This document shows positions 1-6,798 of a stretch of DNA of 13,329 nucleotides, piece after piece. Under the pieces are notes generated by a model. The model had not been told where the DNA came from and made no database searches. It saw only the letters and a program-made list of their open reading frames with translations. This DNA comes from Bacteroidota bacterium. GTDB lineage: Bacteria; Bacteroidota; Bacteroidia; Flavobacteriales; Flavobacteriaceae. Position numbers and translations under genes: made by a program. Location of the stretch: contig JAEWLN010000023.1 of assembly GCA_023457535.1 (NCBI GenBank), positions 1 through 13,329 on the forward strand. The letters are read 5' to 3'. The stretch's first letter is position 1. Each line of letters starts with the position of its first letter.

Positions 1-431
1 ACCATAAACCGCTCCTGATAATCGGGCTTTTTGTTCATCGCCTCGAGCAACGCCGCAATATCGATGGCCGGATTGGCCTTTTGCGACCGGAATTTTTCAA
101 GCGCGTGCAGCAAATCCTCCTCCATAATCGGCTTGAGCAAGTAGTCGACACTGTTGAGCTTGAACGCGCGTATCGCATACTGGTTGTAAGCCGTCGTAAA
201 GATCACCGGCACGGAGATGCGCAGTTTGTCGAAAATCGAAAAACCGATATCGTCGCCAAGGTGGATATCCAAAAAAATCAAATCGACCGGATTCTCAGCC
301 AGCCATTGTACGGCCGATTTGACGTTGTCGATGGTTTTAAGCACGGCTACGTCGGGGGCAATGCGCTGCAGCACCGATGACAAAAATTCGGACGCCGGTT
401 TTTCGTCCTCAATAATAACGGCTTTGATCAT
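1..431 (-). CDS. LytTR-family response regulator, receiver domain (partial, C-terminus outside window)
   Basis: The first 143 codons of a response regulator that runs off the left edge. The receiver domain fills residues 1-120. It has the acidic pair E8/D9, the phospho-acceptor D55 in FLDIHLGDD, the switch threonine near T78/T79 and the conserved K99-P100 of YLLKP. The last visible residues (YQERFMV) resemble the start of a LytTR DNA-binding domain, which should follow off-window. The ATG at 431-429 overlaps the stop of the upstream histidine kinase (ATGA, 431-428), so the two are almost certainly translationally coupled and act as a pair. By family, it should be phosphorylated by that kinase and bind DNA as a dimer. 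The regulon is not visible. The receiver call is firm. LytTR rather than another output domain is inferred from the partner kinase type and the linker. Confidence 0.93.
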   Translation of the reverse strand, partial: MIKAVIIEDEKPASEFLSSVLQRIAPDVAVLKTIDNVKSAVQWLAENPVDLIFLDIHLGDDIGFSIFDKLRISVPVIFTTAYNQYAIRAFKLNSVDYLLKPIMEEDLLHALEKFRSQKANPAIDIAALLEAMNKKPDYQERFM

Positions 432-2185
432 TCTTCCTGGATTAACGGGAGTTCGGCATAATATTCTTGGTTCCTGACTTCAAAAACTGGTTCAAGCTCA
501 GTGACGTATTTGTAGCGCGAACGGATGTTGCTCACGCCTGTCCCGGTCGAATCTTCGACAAATTGCCGCGATTGCAGGTTATTGGTTACCACCAGGAAAT
601 TACCGCGTACGCGCACGTCGATCTGAAGCGGTTCAGCCGATGAGATCGCGTTGTGTTTGATCGCATTCTCGACCACCATCTGCAGCGAAAACGGCGGAAG
701 GTAATCCCGCATGCGGTCAGATGGAATCGTGATATCGGCCTTAAGGTTGTCGCCAAAACGCATTTTTTGCAGCAACAAATACGAGTTCACGTGCTGGACT
801 TCCTCGGCCAGAGTTACCAGATGCCGGTCTTTGAGCTCAAGGGTGTTGCGGAAAATTTTGGAAAACGCAGTGGTAAACTGTACGGCCTTTTTAGGATCAG
901 TGTTGATCAGCGAGGCCAGCGCGTTGAGCGAGTTGAATAAAAAATGCGGGCTGACCTGGTTTTTGAGCGTCTCAAATTGCACGAGGATGTTTTCGTTTTC
1001 CAGTTGCAGGTTCTTTTGCGTGAGCAGGTCTTTCTCGCGCATCAGTTGCTGATTGGACAATTGTTTTAGCTTGTAATTGCGATACAACACAAACAACAGC
1101 GCAATGCACAAAAACGTAAAAACGGCAAACACCAGGCGCCACACCTTGTTTTTTTCGATTGCGGCCGCGTCGAGCTGTTTTTGCACCCTGAGCAACTCGA
1201 TTTCTTTGGCTTGCAAACCAGACTGGAATTGCTGCTCGAGCATGATGCTGTTTTGCACGGTTTCATCGGAATGGATGGAGTCGCGCAACGCCACGAGCTT
1301 TTCCCAGAACTGGGCGCTTTTCCGGTAATCTGCGCGCGCTTTGTGCCAGTAGGCCATATATTCGTAATACGTATCGCGAAAGTAAGGCGAATTGACCTCG
1401 ACGGCCGCTTTCCTTCCTGTTTCAAGATGCAATCCGGCCTTGTCGAGCTGGCCGCTGCGCGTGTATATTTTACCGAGTTCGAGCGAGATCATCGCCAGCG
1501 TACTTTTACTTCCGGATCGGCGGTAATGATCCAGTGCGCGCAACTCAAACTTTTCCGCATTGGCGTAATCGCCGAGTTCGGTATAAGACGATGCGATATT
1601 GTGGTAGTTGACCGCAAGTCCGTTGTGGTCGTTTTGCCGGTTAAGATACGGAATGGCCTGATGGTAATACTGGATCGCCTTTCGCATCTCGTTGGTCATC
1701 GTATACGATACGCCAAGGTTTACAAAAATCGTCTTGAGGTAATTGTCGGCGTCTTTTGGCGTGATGGCCAGCGCCTTGAGCAGGTATTCGCGGCTTTTGA
1801 CCGCATTGTCGATATTGGTGTACACCGATGCAATATTGATCAAGGCCAGGATTTTACCTTCATTGTTTTTGATCGAGTCAATCAAATGGTACGACTGCAT
1901 GTGAAAGCGCAGTGCCTCAGTGTTATGGCCCAGCGAAGTTTTGGCCACGCCTTTAACCTGAAGCAGCAAACCTACATCTGTGGTGCGCTTTTTTTGCCGG
2001 GCCGATACCAGCATTTTGTCGCACGATTCCAGCACGCGCACCGGCTCATCAAAGGCCAGGCGGTTCAACGAATCGATCCGCGTCGTGAACGCGTCGCCTT
2101 TGCGGATTTGCGCACCAACGGAAATGGATAAAGCGAGCAAAAGCATCGCAGCGGCATTTCGGAAAATCGGGAAAAAAGTCTTCAC
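428..2185 (-). CDS. LytS-type sensor histidine kinase with periplasmic TPR repeats
   Basis: A 585-aa membrane sensor kinase. The signal peptide (residues 1-25, ending SVGAQ) is followed by about 300 residues of tetratricopeptide repeats (e.g. NLGVSYTMTNEMRKAIQYYHQA and NIASSYTELGDYANAEK-type units). Then come a transmembrane helix at about 348-370 and a coiled coil (to about 405). The His_kinase domain (PF06580) has its phospho-acceptor histidine at about residue 415 in SPHFLFNSLNAL. The ATPase domain has an N box VENAIKHN at about 505-512 and a glycine box GTGVSNIRSR at about 547. By family it autophosphorylates and passes phosphate to the LytTR regulator encoded next. The start is GTG (2185-2183), which gives a good signal peptide; the next ATG at residue 14 would destroy it. 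A promoter-like site lies only 16 nt upstream, so the leader would be very short. The signal sensed is unknown. Confidence 0.95.
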   Translation of the reverse strand: MKTFFPIFRNAAAMLLLALSISVGAQIRKGDAFTTRIDSLNRLAFDEPVRVLESCDKMLVSARQKKRTTDVGLLLQVKGVAKTSLGHNTEALRFHMQSYHLIDSIKNNEGKILALINIASVYTNIDNAVKSREYLLKALAITPKDADNYLKTIFVNLGVSYTMTNEMRKAIQYYHQAIPYLNRQNDHNGLAVNYHNIASSYTELGDYANAEKFELRALDHYRRSGSKSTLAMISLELGKIYTRSGQLDKAGLHLETGRKAAVEVNSPYFRDTYYEYMAYWHKARADYRKSAQFWEKLVALRDSIHSDETVQNSIMLEQQFQSGLQAKEIELLRVQKQLDAAAIEKNKVWRLVFAVFTFLCIALLFVLYRNYKLKQLSNQQLMREKDLLTQKNLQLENENILVQFETLKNQVSPHFLFNSLNALASLINTDPKKAVQFTTAFSKIFRNTLELKDRHLVTLAEEVQHVNSYLLLQKMRFGDNLKADITIPSDRMRDYLPPFSLQMVVENAIKHNAISSAEPLQIDVRVRGNFLVVTNNLQSRQFVEDSTGTGVSNIRSRYKYVTELEPVFEVRNQEYYAELPLIQEE

Positions 2186-2201
2186 AACAGATTATAGGGC
2201 T

Positions 2202-2231
2202 TAAAGATAGTTACTTATCGTTTGCAAGCAA
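2202..2231 (-). promoter_or_regulatory. Candidate Bacteroidota promoter for the histidine kinase operon
   Basis: On the minus strand, TTG (2231-2229) is followed after 19 nt by TATCTTTA (2209-2202). This is one base off the TAnnTTTG -7 element with near-ideal spacing. Its end is 16 nt from the GTG start of the kinase, implying an almost leaderless transcript. Confidence 0.5.
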
Positions 2232-2324
2232 GAATGGATGTGCTGCAAAACTATTTTAAACGGAGTGGATTTTCCCGATGCATTGTAACGAACGCCGAAA
2301 AAACGCGCCTGAACGCGGCAAATG

Positions 2325-2345
2325 GCCGATATTGACCAATACGGC
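2325..2345. repeat. Short inverted repeat in the intergenic region
   Basis: GCCGaTATT and AATACGGC form an 8-bp stem with one bulged A around a GACC loop. No T-tract follows, so it is not a typical terminator. It could be an operator dyad upstream of the secreted-protein promoter, or chance. Confidence 0.3.
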
Positions 2346-2394
2346 ACAATTCAACCGGTTCATGACACAAAAACCGCCTTCGGTTACATTGGCT

Positions 2395-2426
2395 TTGAAA
2401 CACCGGCAGCGGGTTTGGTAGTTTTG
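2395..2426 (+). promoter_or_regulatory. Candidate promoter for the secreted T9SS protein
   Basis: TTG (2395-2397) and a perfect TAnnTTTG match, TAGTTTTG (2419-2426), are 21 nt apart. Use of this site would give a 5' leader of roughly 120 nt that includes the repetitive G-free tract before the ATG at 2555. Confidence 0.5.
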
Positions 2427-2509
2427 CCACGTCAATTCAAAACCGATGCTTATGAATCCATAACCAGAGTTTCAATCCGCTAATCCATCAAAAACGAACA
2501 ATCCGATTT

Positions 2510-2549
2510 AATCAATCACAAATCATCAATCACAAAATCATCAATCATC
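2510..2549 (+). repeat. Degenerate tandem repeats in the G-free leader
   Basis: AATCATCAATCACA (2521-2534) and AATCATCAATCATC (2536-2549) match at 12 of 14 positions. They are preceded by a shortened copy, AATCAATCACA (2510-2520). The whole stretch from 2506 to the T of the start codon lacks G, so there is no Shine-Dalgarno sequence and little chance of secondary structure. Confidence 0.7.
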
Positions 2550-2554
2550 CAATC

Positions 2555-3763
2555 ATGAAAATCCTAACGCTTTTTACCACGCCGCTTGCGCTGTTGCTCG
2601 GCGTGGCCATGCAGGCCCAAACCTGGAACCGCCTCGAAAACCTGCCCGCAACAGAATTTACCGCCCTTGCCCTTATCGACCAAACCCTTTACACCGCATC
2701 GGGTACAACGGTTTATTTCAGTACCGATGCCGGCGCGCAGTGGCAACCCGTCACTATTACCAATTCCAACACTGACGTGCGCGCGTTGATACGATTCGGG
2801 AATCGTTTGTATGCAGGAACCGGAATCGGGATTTTCTCGGCTCCGATGAACCATTTGTCGGGGCCGTGGACATTACACGTCAACACCGGATGGGTAAGCA
2901 GTTTTGCAGCGCGCGATGGCCAATTGTTTGCCTCTACATTGGGCGGCGGCGTGTACAGACGCAATCCGGACGGCACATGGGTTAACTTCTCGAACGGCAT
3001 TCCATCGTATTCGTTGACCGTGCACAAACTGCTCGACACGCCCGATTCCCTGATTGCCGTAGCAGGATCCAATGGTACGTTGTATCGGTTCCTGGCCGAA
3101 GCCAACACCTGGATCGAGCACTATTACGAAAACCAGACCTACAACCCGGGCCTCGACTTTGACGACGCCCAACGCGTAGGAAACACCTTATACGTTTCGC
3201 GATACAACAAAGTATTGCGCAGCGACAATTTTGGCTACCATTGGACGGCGGACCAAACCGGCCTGATGAGCGGCCTTAACCGGACCATGGCTGTGGCCGG
3301 AGATTATTTGTACACGCTGACCACCACGGCAACACAGGACAGCAATTATACGTTTTTACGCAAACGCCCACTGGACGAAACCGATACAGACTGGAGCGTG
3401 GGCTCGGAAACGCTCAACTTTTACAGCTACGCGATGTTGCAATGCGAACAAAAGCTTATTATCGCGTCCAACCAGGGAATTTACGTCAAAGATGCCTCGC
3501 TCGGAACGGGAATTCCCGATGCAGACCCGGCGCCCATCGTCATTTTTCCAAATCCTTCGCCCGATGGCAGATTCACGATCCAAAGCGGCGCGACACTAGG
3601 CGATGTGACGGTATACGACGTCACCGGCAAAAAAGTTTACGAAATGCCCGATGCCGGCAGCGCACTGGAATTTGAAGTGTTGTCCCCGGGATTTTATTGG
3701 GTCAGGACGGGCAGCGGAACATCGGTAAAAACGTTTAAAATTTTAGCGCAATGTCGTCAGTAG
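2555..3763 (+). CDS. Secreted beta-propeller-like protein with T9SS type A sorting domain
   Basis: A 402-aa protein with a signal peptide (residues 1-22, ending AMQAQ). About 300 residues resemble BNR/sialidase- or WD-type propeller blades: repeated stretches such as VYFSTDAGAQWQPVT and VLRSDNFGYHWTAD, with alternating strands and aromatic/Gly turns. A C-terminal sorting domain (about 326-402) opens with FPNPSPDGRFTI and continues with VTVYDVTGKKVYE and GFYWVRT. By family, the tail directs passage through the type IX secretion system and attachment to or release from the cell surface. No catalytic residues are recognised, so binding or a structural role is as likely as hydrolysis. The C-terminus (FKILAQCRQ) is slightly longer and less basic than the usual K-rich end. 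The gene is divergent from the kinase operon and convergent, 14 bp apart, with the flavoprotein gene. Confidence 0.88.
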   Translation: MKILTLFTTPLALLLGVAMQAQTWNRLENLPATEFTALALIDQTLYTASGTTVYFSTDAGAQWQPVTITNSNTDVRALIRFGNRLYAGTGIGIFSAPMNHLSGPWTLHVNTGWVSSFAARDGQLFASTLGGGVYRRNPDGTWVNFSNGIPSYSLTVHKLLDTPDSLIAVAGSNGTLYRFLAEANTWIEHYYENQTYNPGLDFDDAQRVGNTLYVSRYNKVLRSDNFGYHWTADQTGLMSGLNRTMAVAGDYLYTLTTTATQDSNYTFLRKRPLDETDTDWSVGSETLNFYSYAMLQCEQKLIIASNQGIYVKDASLGTGIPDADPAPIVIFPNPSPDGRFTIQSGATLGDVTVYDVTGKKVYEMPDAGSALEFEVLSPGFYWVRTGSGTSVKTFKILAQCRQ

Positions 3764-3777
3764 CCGGATACCTTACC

Positions 3778-4719
3778 TCAGCGGTGCTGTCCTTCCTGAT
3801 GCAATGCCTCGGATGAAGCTTCTTCGATAAGTTCTTTATTGAGAAACAGGCCCGCCACGGTTCCCGCCGCGACGGCTACAGAGATCGCGCGGCCTACGCT
3901 GGTACAGTCGCCGGCGGCAAAAATTCCGGGAACGCTCGTGCGTTGGAATACATCGGAGTCGATGCAGCCGTGATCATTCATCCGACACCCGAATTTGACG
4001 GCCAAATCGCATTGTTGCCGCGTATGTGGATGCGCGTAAAGCACTTCAAGCGCGTACGGCCGACCGCCTGCAAAAACCACCTGGGTCAATTGGCCGTTCT
4101 CGTGATCGAGCTGCTTGATCTGCTCTTCGACCACAGCAATGGACCGCTGCTTGAAAAATGCGTATTCATCTTCTGAAAATACCGCCTTGCCGTTGGTAAA
4201 TACTGTCAGGTCATTGGTCCATTGGGAGATGGTGCGCGCCATTTCGAATGCGAGGGTACCGTTGGCCAGGATTCCGGTCGGGCGATCGATCACCTCGTAA
4301 CCGTGGCAATAAGGACAATGCAGCACCGAACGGCCCCAGCAGTCGGCAAATCCCGGAATGTCAGGCAACAGGTCCGTGAGTCCGGAGGCAAAAACTAGTT
4401 TGGGCGCGCGATACGTTTGGCCATTGTCCGCGCGGACAGCGAATAATCTGTCGTCCTTGCGCGCTTGCGTGGCTTTGGCCGATACAAAATCTACGGTAGG
4501 ATATTGCGTGACCTGTTCCCGGGCCACCGCGGTCACATCGCACGGCCGCTCACCATCGCGCGTTAAAAAATTATGGGAACGCGGCGATTGCTTGTTGCAC
4601 GGGTTGCCACTGTCGATGACCAACACATGTCGTCGGGCGCGCCCAAGGGTCATCGCTGCCGAGAGTCCGGCGTAGCTGCCGCCGATGATGATGGCGTCAA
4701 ATTCAGATTCGGTGTTCAT
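3778..4719 (-). CDS. Thioredoxin-reductase-like FAD/NAD(P) disulfide oxidoreductase
   Basis: A 313-aa flavoprotein of the two-dinucleotide-fold type. The FAD-binding glycine motif is GGSYAG (residues 13-18). The redox-active dithiol is C135-P-Y-C138 in HCPYCHGYE. The second FAD motif is GIFAAGDCT, with D271. The HCPYCHGYE active site, in place of the CATCDG-like site of classical TrxB, places it among the thioredoxin-reductase-like oxidoreductases related to fungal GliT-type dithiol oxidases. The expected NADPH-fold motif GxGxxA/G is degenerate (GILANGTLAF), and the HRR NADPH-phosphate motif is not obvious. The electron donor, or whether O2 is the acceptor, is therefore uncertain. It is probably cytoplasmic, since I see no signal peptide. 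No thioredoxin gene is adjacent. A 17-bp direct repeat lies just upstream of the start. The flavoprotein call is firm; the substrate is unknown. Confidence 0.92.
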   Translation of the reverse strand: MNTESEFDAIIIGGSYAGLSAAMTLGRARRHVLVIDSGNPCNKQSPRSHNFLTRDGERPCDVTAVAREQVTQYPTVDFVSAKATQARKDDRLFAVRADNGQTYRAPKLVFASGLTDLLPDIPGFADCWGRSVLHCPYCHGYEVIDRPTGILANGTLAFEMARTISQWTNDLTVFTNGKAVFSEDEYAFFKQRSIAVVEEQIKQLDHENGQLTQVVFAGGRPYALEVLYAHPHTRQQCDLAVKFGCRMNDHGCIDSDVFQRTSVPGIFAAGDCTSVGRAISVAVAAGTVAGLFLNKELIEEASSEALHQEGQHR

Positions 4720-4725
4720 TTTATT

Positions 4726-4771
4726 GGCTATTTACCGGCTAAATTAACGGACACGGATATTTGCCGGTTAA
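4726..4771. repeat. Imperfect 17-bp direct repeat, candidate operator
   Basis: GGCTATTTACCGGCTAA (4726-4742) and GGATATTTGCCGGTTAA (4755-4771) match at 14 of 17 positions and start 29 bp apart. The first copy begins 7 bp from the oxidoreductase ATG (4719). Both lie in the 176-bp divergent gap before the DUF892 gene. Two in-register sites so close to a start suggest a repressor or activator binding region. Confidence 0.45.
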
Positions 4772-4895
4772 GAACATTACACGGTTATTTTACAGCTTTT
4801 CCACATCGGAAAAATCGCGCAATGGGAATATTGTAAGGTTTAAAAAGTAATGTATAAAGCTGACCGACAGTATATTTTGAACATTTGTAGTCTAA

Positions 4896-5438
4896 ATGGG
4901 AAACACTATGAAAAAGTTCACCACCGCCAAGCCCCCAAAACGCAGAGAAAAAACGCCTGAAGACTGGCGTGCCGATTTCCAGGAGCGCCTTCAGCAAATG
5001 TACTGGTGCGAGCGCGAATTGGCCGAAGCTTTACCTGCAATGGCCAAGCTCGCTACGTCTTACGAACTTACCTCGGCCATTCTTGCACACCTGGCTGTTA
5101 CTGAAAACCAGATCATCCGTTTGATCCACGTTTTTGACGCCATAGGACAGCGCGTGAGCGGACAGCGTTGCGAAGCCGTAGAAAAGATCATGTCCGTAAA
5201 CCCAAGTCTGGAATTGGTCGAATCCGGTTATTTCCGCGATAAAGAAATCATCGACTGCGCGCAGAAACTCATGCAGCACGAAGTGGCAAGCTATACGGAA
5301 TTGCACCAACTGGCGCTCAAAACCGGCGAAGACCTGGCTGCTGAATTTTTGGCGCTGGCCATCAAAGAAGAACAAACCGCATTTGCGCGGCTCAGCGAAA
5401 TCAGACTTTCGTCTATCTATTTCGACGCCGCGAGTTAA
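4896..5438 (+). CDS. DUF892 / YciF-like ferritin-fold stress protein
   Basis: A 180-aa, all-helical protein of the DUF892 family (PF05974; YciE/YciF type). The body starts at about residue 25 with DFQERLQQMYWCERELAEALPAMAK. This parallels the family's opening helix, where E39 would be the first ferritin-type metal ligand. Further likely ligands are E70 (HLAVTENQ), E129 (QHEVASY) and E158/E159 (KEEQ). By family these proteins form ferritin-like four-helix bundles and are stress-induced; the exact reaction is not established. The N-terminal 22 residues are lysine- and proline-rich and probably disordered. Translation could instead start at the ATG at 4908, which has GGGAAA about 5 nt upstream and would give 176 aa; I cannot separate the two. 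The gene is divergent from the flavoprotein and ends at a clear terminator. Confidence 0.88.
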   Translation: MGNTMKKFTTAKPPKRREKTPEDWRADFQERLQQMYWCERELAEALPAMAKLATSYELTSAILAHLAVTENQIIRLIHVFDAIGQRVSGQRCEAVEKIMSVNPSLELVESGYFRDKEIIDCAQKLMQHEVASYTELHQLALKTGEDLAAEFLALAIKEEQTAFARLSEIRLSSIYFDAAS

Positions 5439-5461
5439 TTGTCCATAATTAAATAAAATGA

Positions 5462-5492
5462 AAAAGCCGTCTCTCTCAAAGAGGCGGCTTTT
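5462..5492. terminator. Bidirectional intrinsic terminator
   Basis: AAAAGCCGTCTCT pairs with AGAGGCGGCTTTT (13 bp including one G-U) around a CTCAA loop, with T-rich tracts on both sides. It sits 23 bp after the DUF892 stop and 20 bp beyond the stop of the convergent gene, so it can serve both. Confidence 0.9.
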
Positions 5493-5512
5493 GTTTTGAC
5501 GCGGCAGCAATC

Positions 5513-5875
5513 TCAGCGTTCGTCGCGCGTATTGAGATCTTCTACATCCTGGTCATCAGCAGAAATGGAAATATGCTGGTCTTCGTCCAGGTCTACATTG
5601 TCGCGCAGGATGTAATCGTCCTGACTGAACGCATCGGCATTGCGGCTGTTTGGACCGGCGGTGCGGAATTTTTCAGAATGTTCCTCATTGGAAATTTCAA
5701 AATGGTCTGAAAAACTTTCCGGATGACCTTCATCGGTATACTTGACGCCTTTTTGCTCGAGGGCGAGGTATTTGTCCGGGGAGGTGTATTTGGTGTCATC
5801 GGCATAACCCTGGCTGTCGAATTGTTCGGCATCATCGGCGTGCGGTTTTTTAGGAGGTTGGTTGGCTGAATCCAT
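5513..5875 (-). CDS. Acidic, probably disordered 120-aa protein of unknown function
   Basis: I do not recognise a family. The protein is hydrophilic and strongly acidic, with many Asp/Glu especially after residue 90 (NVDLDEDQ, SADDQDVEDLNTRDER). It has no signal peptide, membrane segment or cysteine, and few hydrophobic positions, so it is probably largely disordered. Short aromatic patches (YADDTKYTSPDKYLALEQKG, FSDHFEISNEEH) could fold or bind a partner. The ATG at 5875 is only 2 bp after the stop of the small basic protein gene, which makes an operon likely. Codon use and the terminator after its stop support a real gene rather than a shadow. A stress-related role is only guessed from the neighbours. 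Confidence 0.75.
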   Translation of the reverse strand: MDSANQPPKKPHADDAEQFDSQGYADDTKYTSPDKYLALEQKGVKYTDEGHPESFSDHFEISNEEHSEKFRTAGPNSRNADAFSQDDYILRDNVDLDEDQHISISADDQDVEDLNTRDER

Positions 5876-5877
5876 GG

Positions 5878-6063
5878 TTAAAATGCAATTATGTTATCAA
5901 TTTTAAAATCTTTGAGCAACCGGCGGTTTGTTTCGAGCAGGTTGTCGAGGTATTGCTTTTGGTGCAGCCGAATCTGGTCATAGTCGATCGTATGCAGCAT
6001 TTGCGATAGGTTTTCAAGCGAGCGCTGTGGTTTGCGCAGCGATTTTCGTAACGATTTCTTCAT
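5878..6063 (-). CDS. Small basic helical protein (61 aa), unknown function
   Basis: This starts at the ATG at 6063 and opens with an arginine/lysine-rich stretch (MKKSLRKSLRKPQRSLENL), followed by what looks like one or two amphipathic helices to the end (DNLLETNRRLLKDFKIDN). No family is recognised. The reading frame stays open upstream to 6171, but those extra 36 residues look like non-coding translation, and the internal ATG gives a compact protein. The gene is directly upstream, with a 2-bp gap, of the acidic 120-aa protein. Its basic N-terminus could bind nucleic acid or the acidic partner; this is inference. The 224-bp gap upstream (6064-6287) shows no clear TTG/TAnnTTTG promoter, only near-matches. 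Confidence 0.65.
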   Translation of the reverse strand: MKKSLRKSLRKPQRSLENLSQMLHTIDYDQIRLHQKQYLDNLLETNRRLLKDFKIDNIIAF

Positions 6064-6287
6064 GGCATTGGAGTTGAATTGGAAACTTAAGTTACGCCGC
6101 GAAACACGTAAATCCTTTACAATTTTAACCGATGCGTTTATACTATTCCCACAATTAGCTCCTGTCACCAAATTTCAAACTACCGTTTTTGTATGGCTTG
6201 TAATCGTAAGAAGTTAACTGGGTGCGATAGACAGAAGCCAAATACATAACGATCCGATACAGGAAAAGGGCGCATTTTGTTGATCCA

Positions 6288-6794
6288 TCACACGCGGATG
6301 TTTCCTTCCACGCCACCGTCAGACTGCAAACCCGTTAGCGCCGATGCAGCGATCTTCAGCAAACTCACGAGCTTTCCGTCTTTGGTATCCCAGTAGTAAA
6401 CTTCTTCAGGGGCAACTTTAATCAGTGTGACATCGGGGTCGTCCTTTCCCTCTTCGAACCAGGCTTTGGCCATCGGGCTCCACAATTCTTCAATTTTGGC
6501 GCGATCGCGGTAAATGGTGGCTTTTCCATATACAGACAAGTAATGGCTATCCGAAGATTTGGAAAAGAACAACTGGACACGATCGTCCTGGCTGATTTCA
6601 AAATTTTTATTGCTGCTGCGCGAACTGATAAACCACAAGTTCCCGAAATCGTCTACTTCCTGCAGGCCCATCGGACGGGAATTGATCGGCAATTGGGTCA
6701 GTTCAGTGCAAAACATACACATTTTAACATCTTCGGCAAGCGCTTTCAATTTGGCGATGGCCTTCTGGTCGGATAAATTTTTTAGTTCTGACAT
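6288..6794 (-). CDS. General stress protein 26-like pyridoxamine 5'-phosphate oxidase family protein
   Basis: A 168-aa protein with the split-barrel flavin-binding fold of the PNPOx-like general stress proteins (Pyrid_ox_like, PF16242). Recognisable stretches are the MCMFCTEL/SRPMGLQEVDDFGNLWFISSRSSNK block near the N-terminus, RVQLFFSKSSDSHYLSVYGKATI in the barrel core and LWSPMAKAWFEEGKDDPDVTLIKV, with the VYYWDTKDGK ending typical of the family. Members bind FMN, FAD or related cofactors, and most have no proven enzymatic reaction; true pyridoxamine phosphate oxidase activity is unlikely. The ATG at 6794 is preferred because it leaves a 4-bp gap to the preceding gene, whereas the in-frame ATG at 6815 would overlap it. 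It is co-oriented and probably co-transcribed with the STAS-like gene. Confidence 0.9.
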   Translation of the reverse strand: MSELKNLSDQKAIAKLKALAEDVKMCMFCTELTQLPINSRPMGLQEVDDFGNLWFISSRSSNKNFEISQDDRVQLFFSKSSDSHYLSVYGKATIYRDRAKIEELWSPMAKAWFEEGKDDPDVTLIKVAPEEVYYWDTKDGKLVSLLKIAASALTGLQSDGGVEGNIRV

Positions 6795-6798
6795 GGCG

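Larger units (their letters stand above)
2186..2554. other. 369-bp divergent intergenic region
   Basis: This separates the kinase operon from the T9SS-tailed secreted protein. It contains candidate promoters for both directions, a short dyad at 2325-2345 and a G-free repetitive leader at 2506-2556. I find no convincing ORF, tRNA or structured RNA here. The unassigned part (about 2232-2394) shows nothing else that I can support. Confidence 0.7.

Noticed and set aside
1181..2131. 316-aa open frame on the plus strand
   Set aside because: It is antisense to the TPR kinase. Its composition (many Val, Phe and Arg, no domain) is typical of a codon-bias shadow, while the opposite strand has clear domains.
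2191..2196. TATAAT-like hexamer on the minus strand before the kinase start
   Set aside because: It would be a sigma70-type box in other bacteria, but it lies too close to the GTG and the genome appears to use TAnnTTTG promoters.
2510..2549. Repeat tract as a CRISPR array
   Set aside because: The units are about 14 bp and almost contiguous, without spacers, and no cas genes are present.
4871..4879. TATATTTTG as a promoter for the DUF892 gene
   Set aside because: It has three rather than two bases between TA and TTTG, and no TTG lies at a suitable distance; too weak to list.
6064..6171. N-terminal extension of the small basic protein to 97 aa
   Set aside because: The added residues look like translated non-coding DNA, and a compact 61-aa protein starts at 6063.
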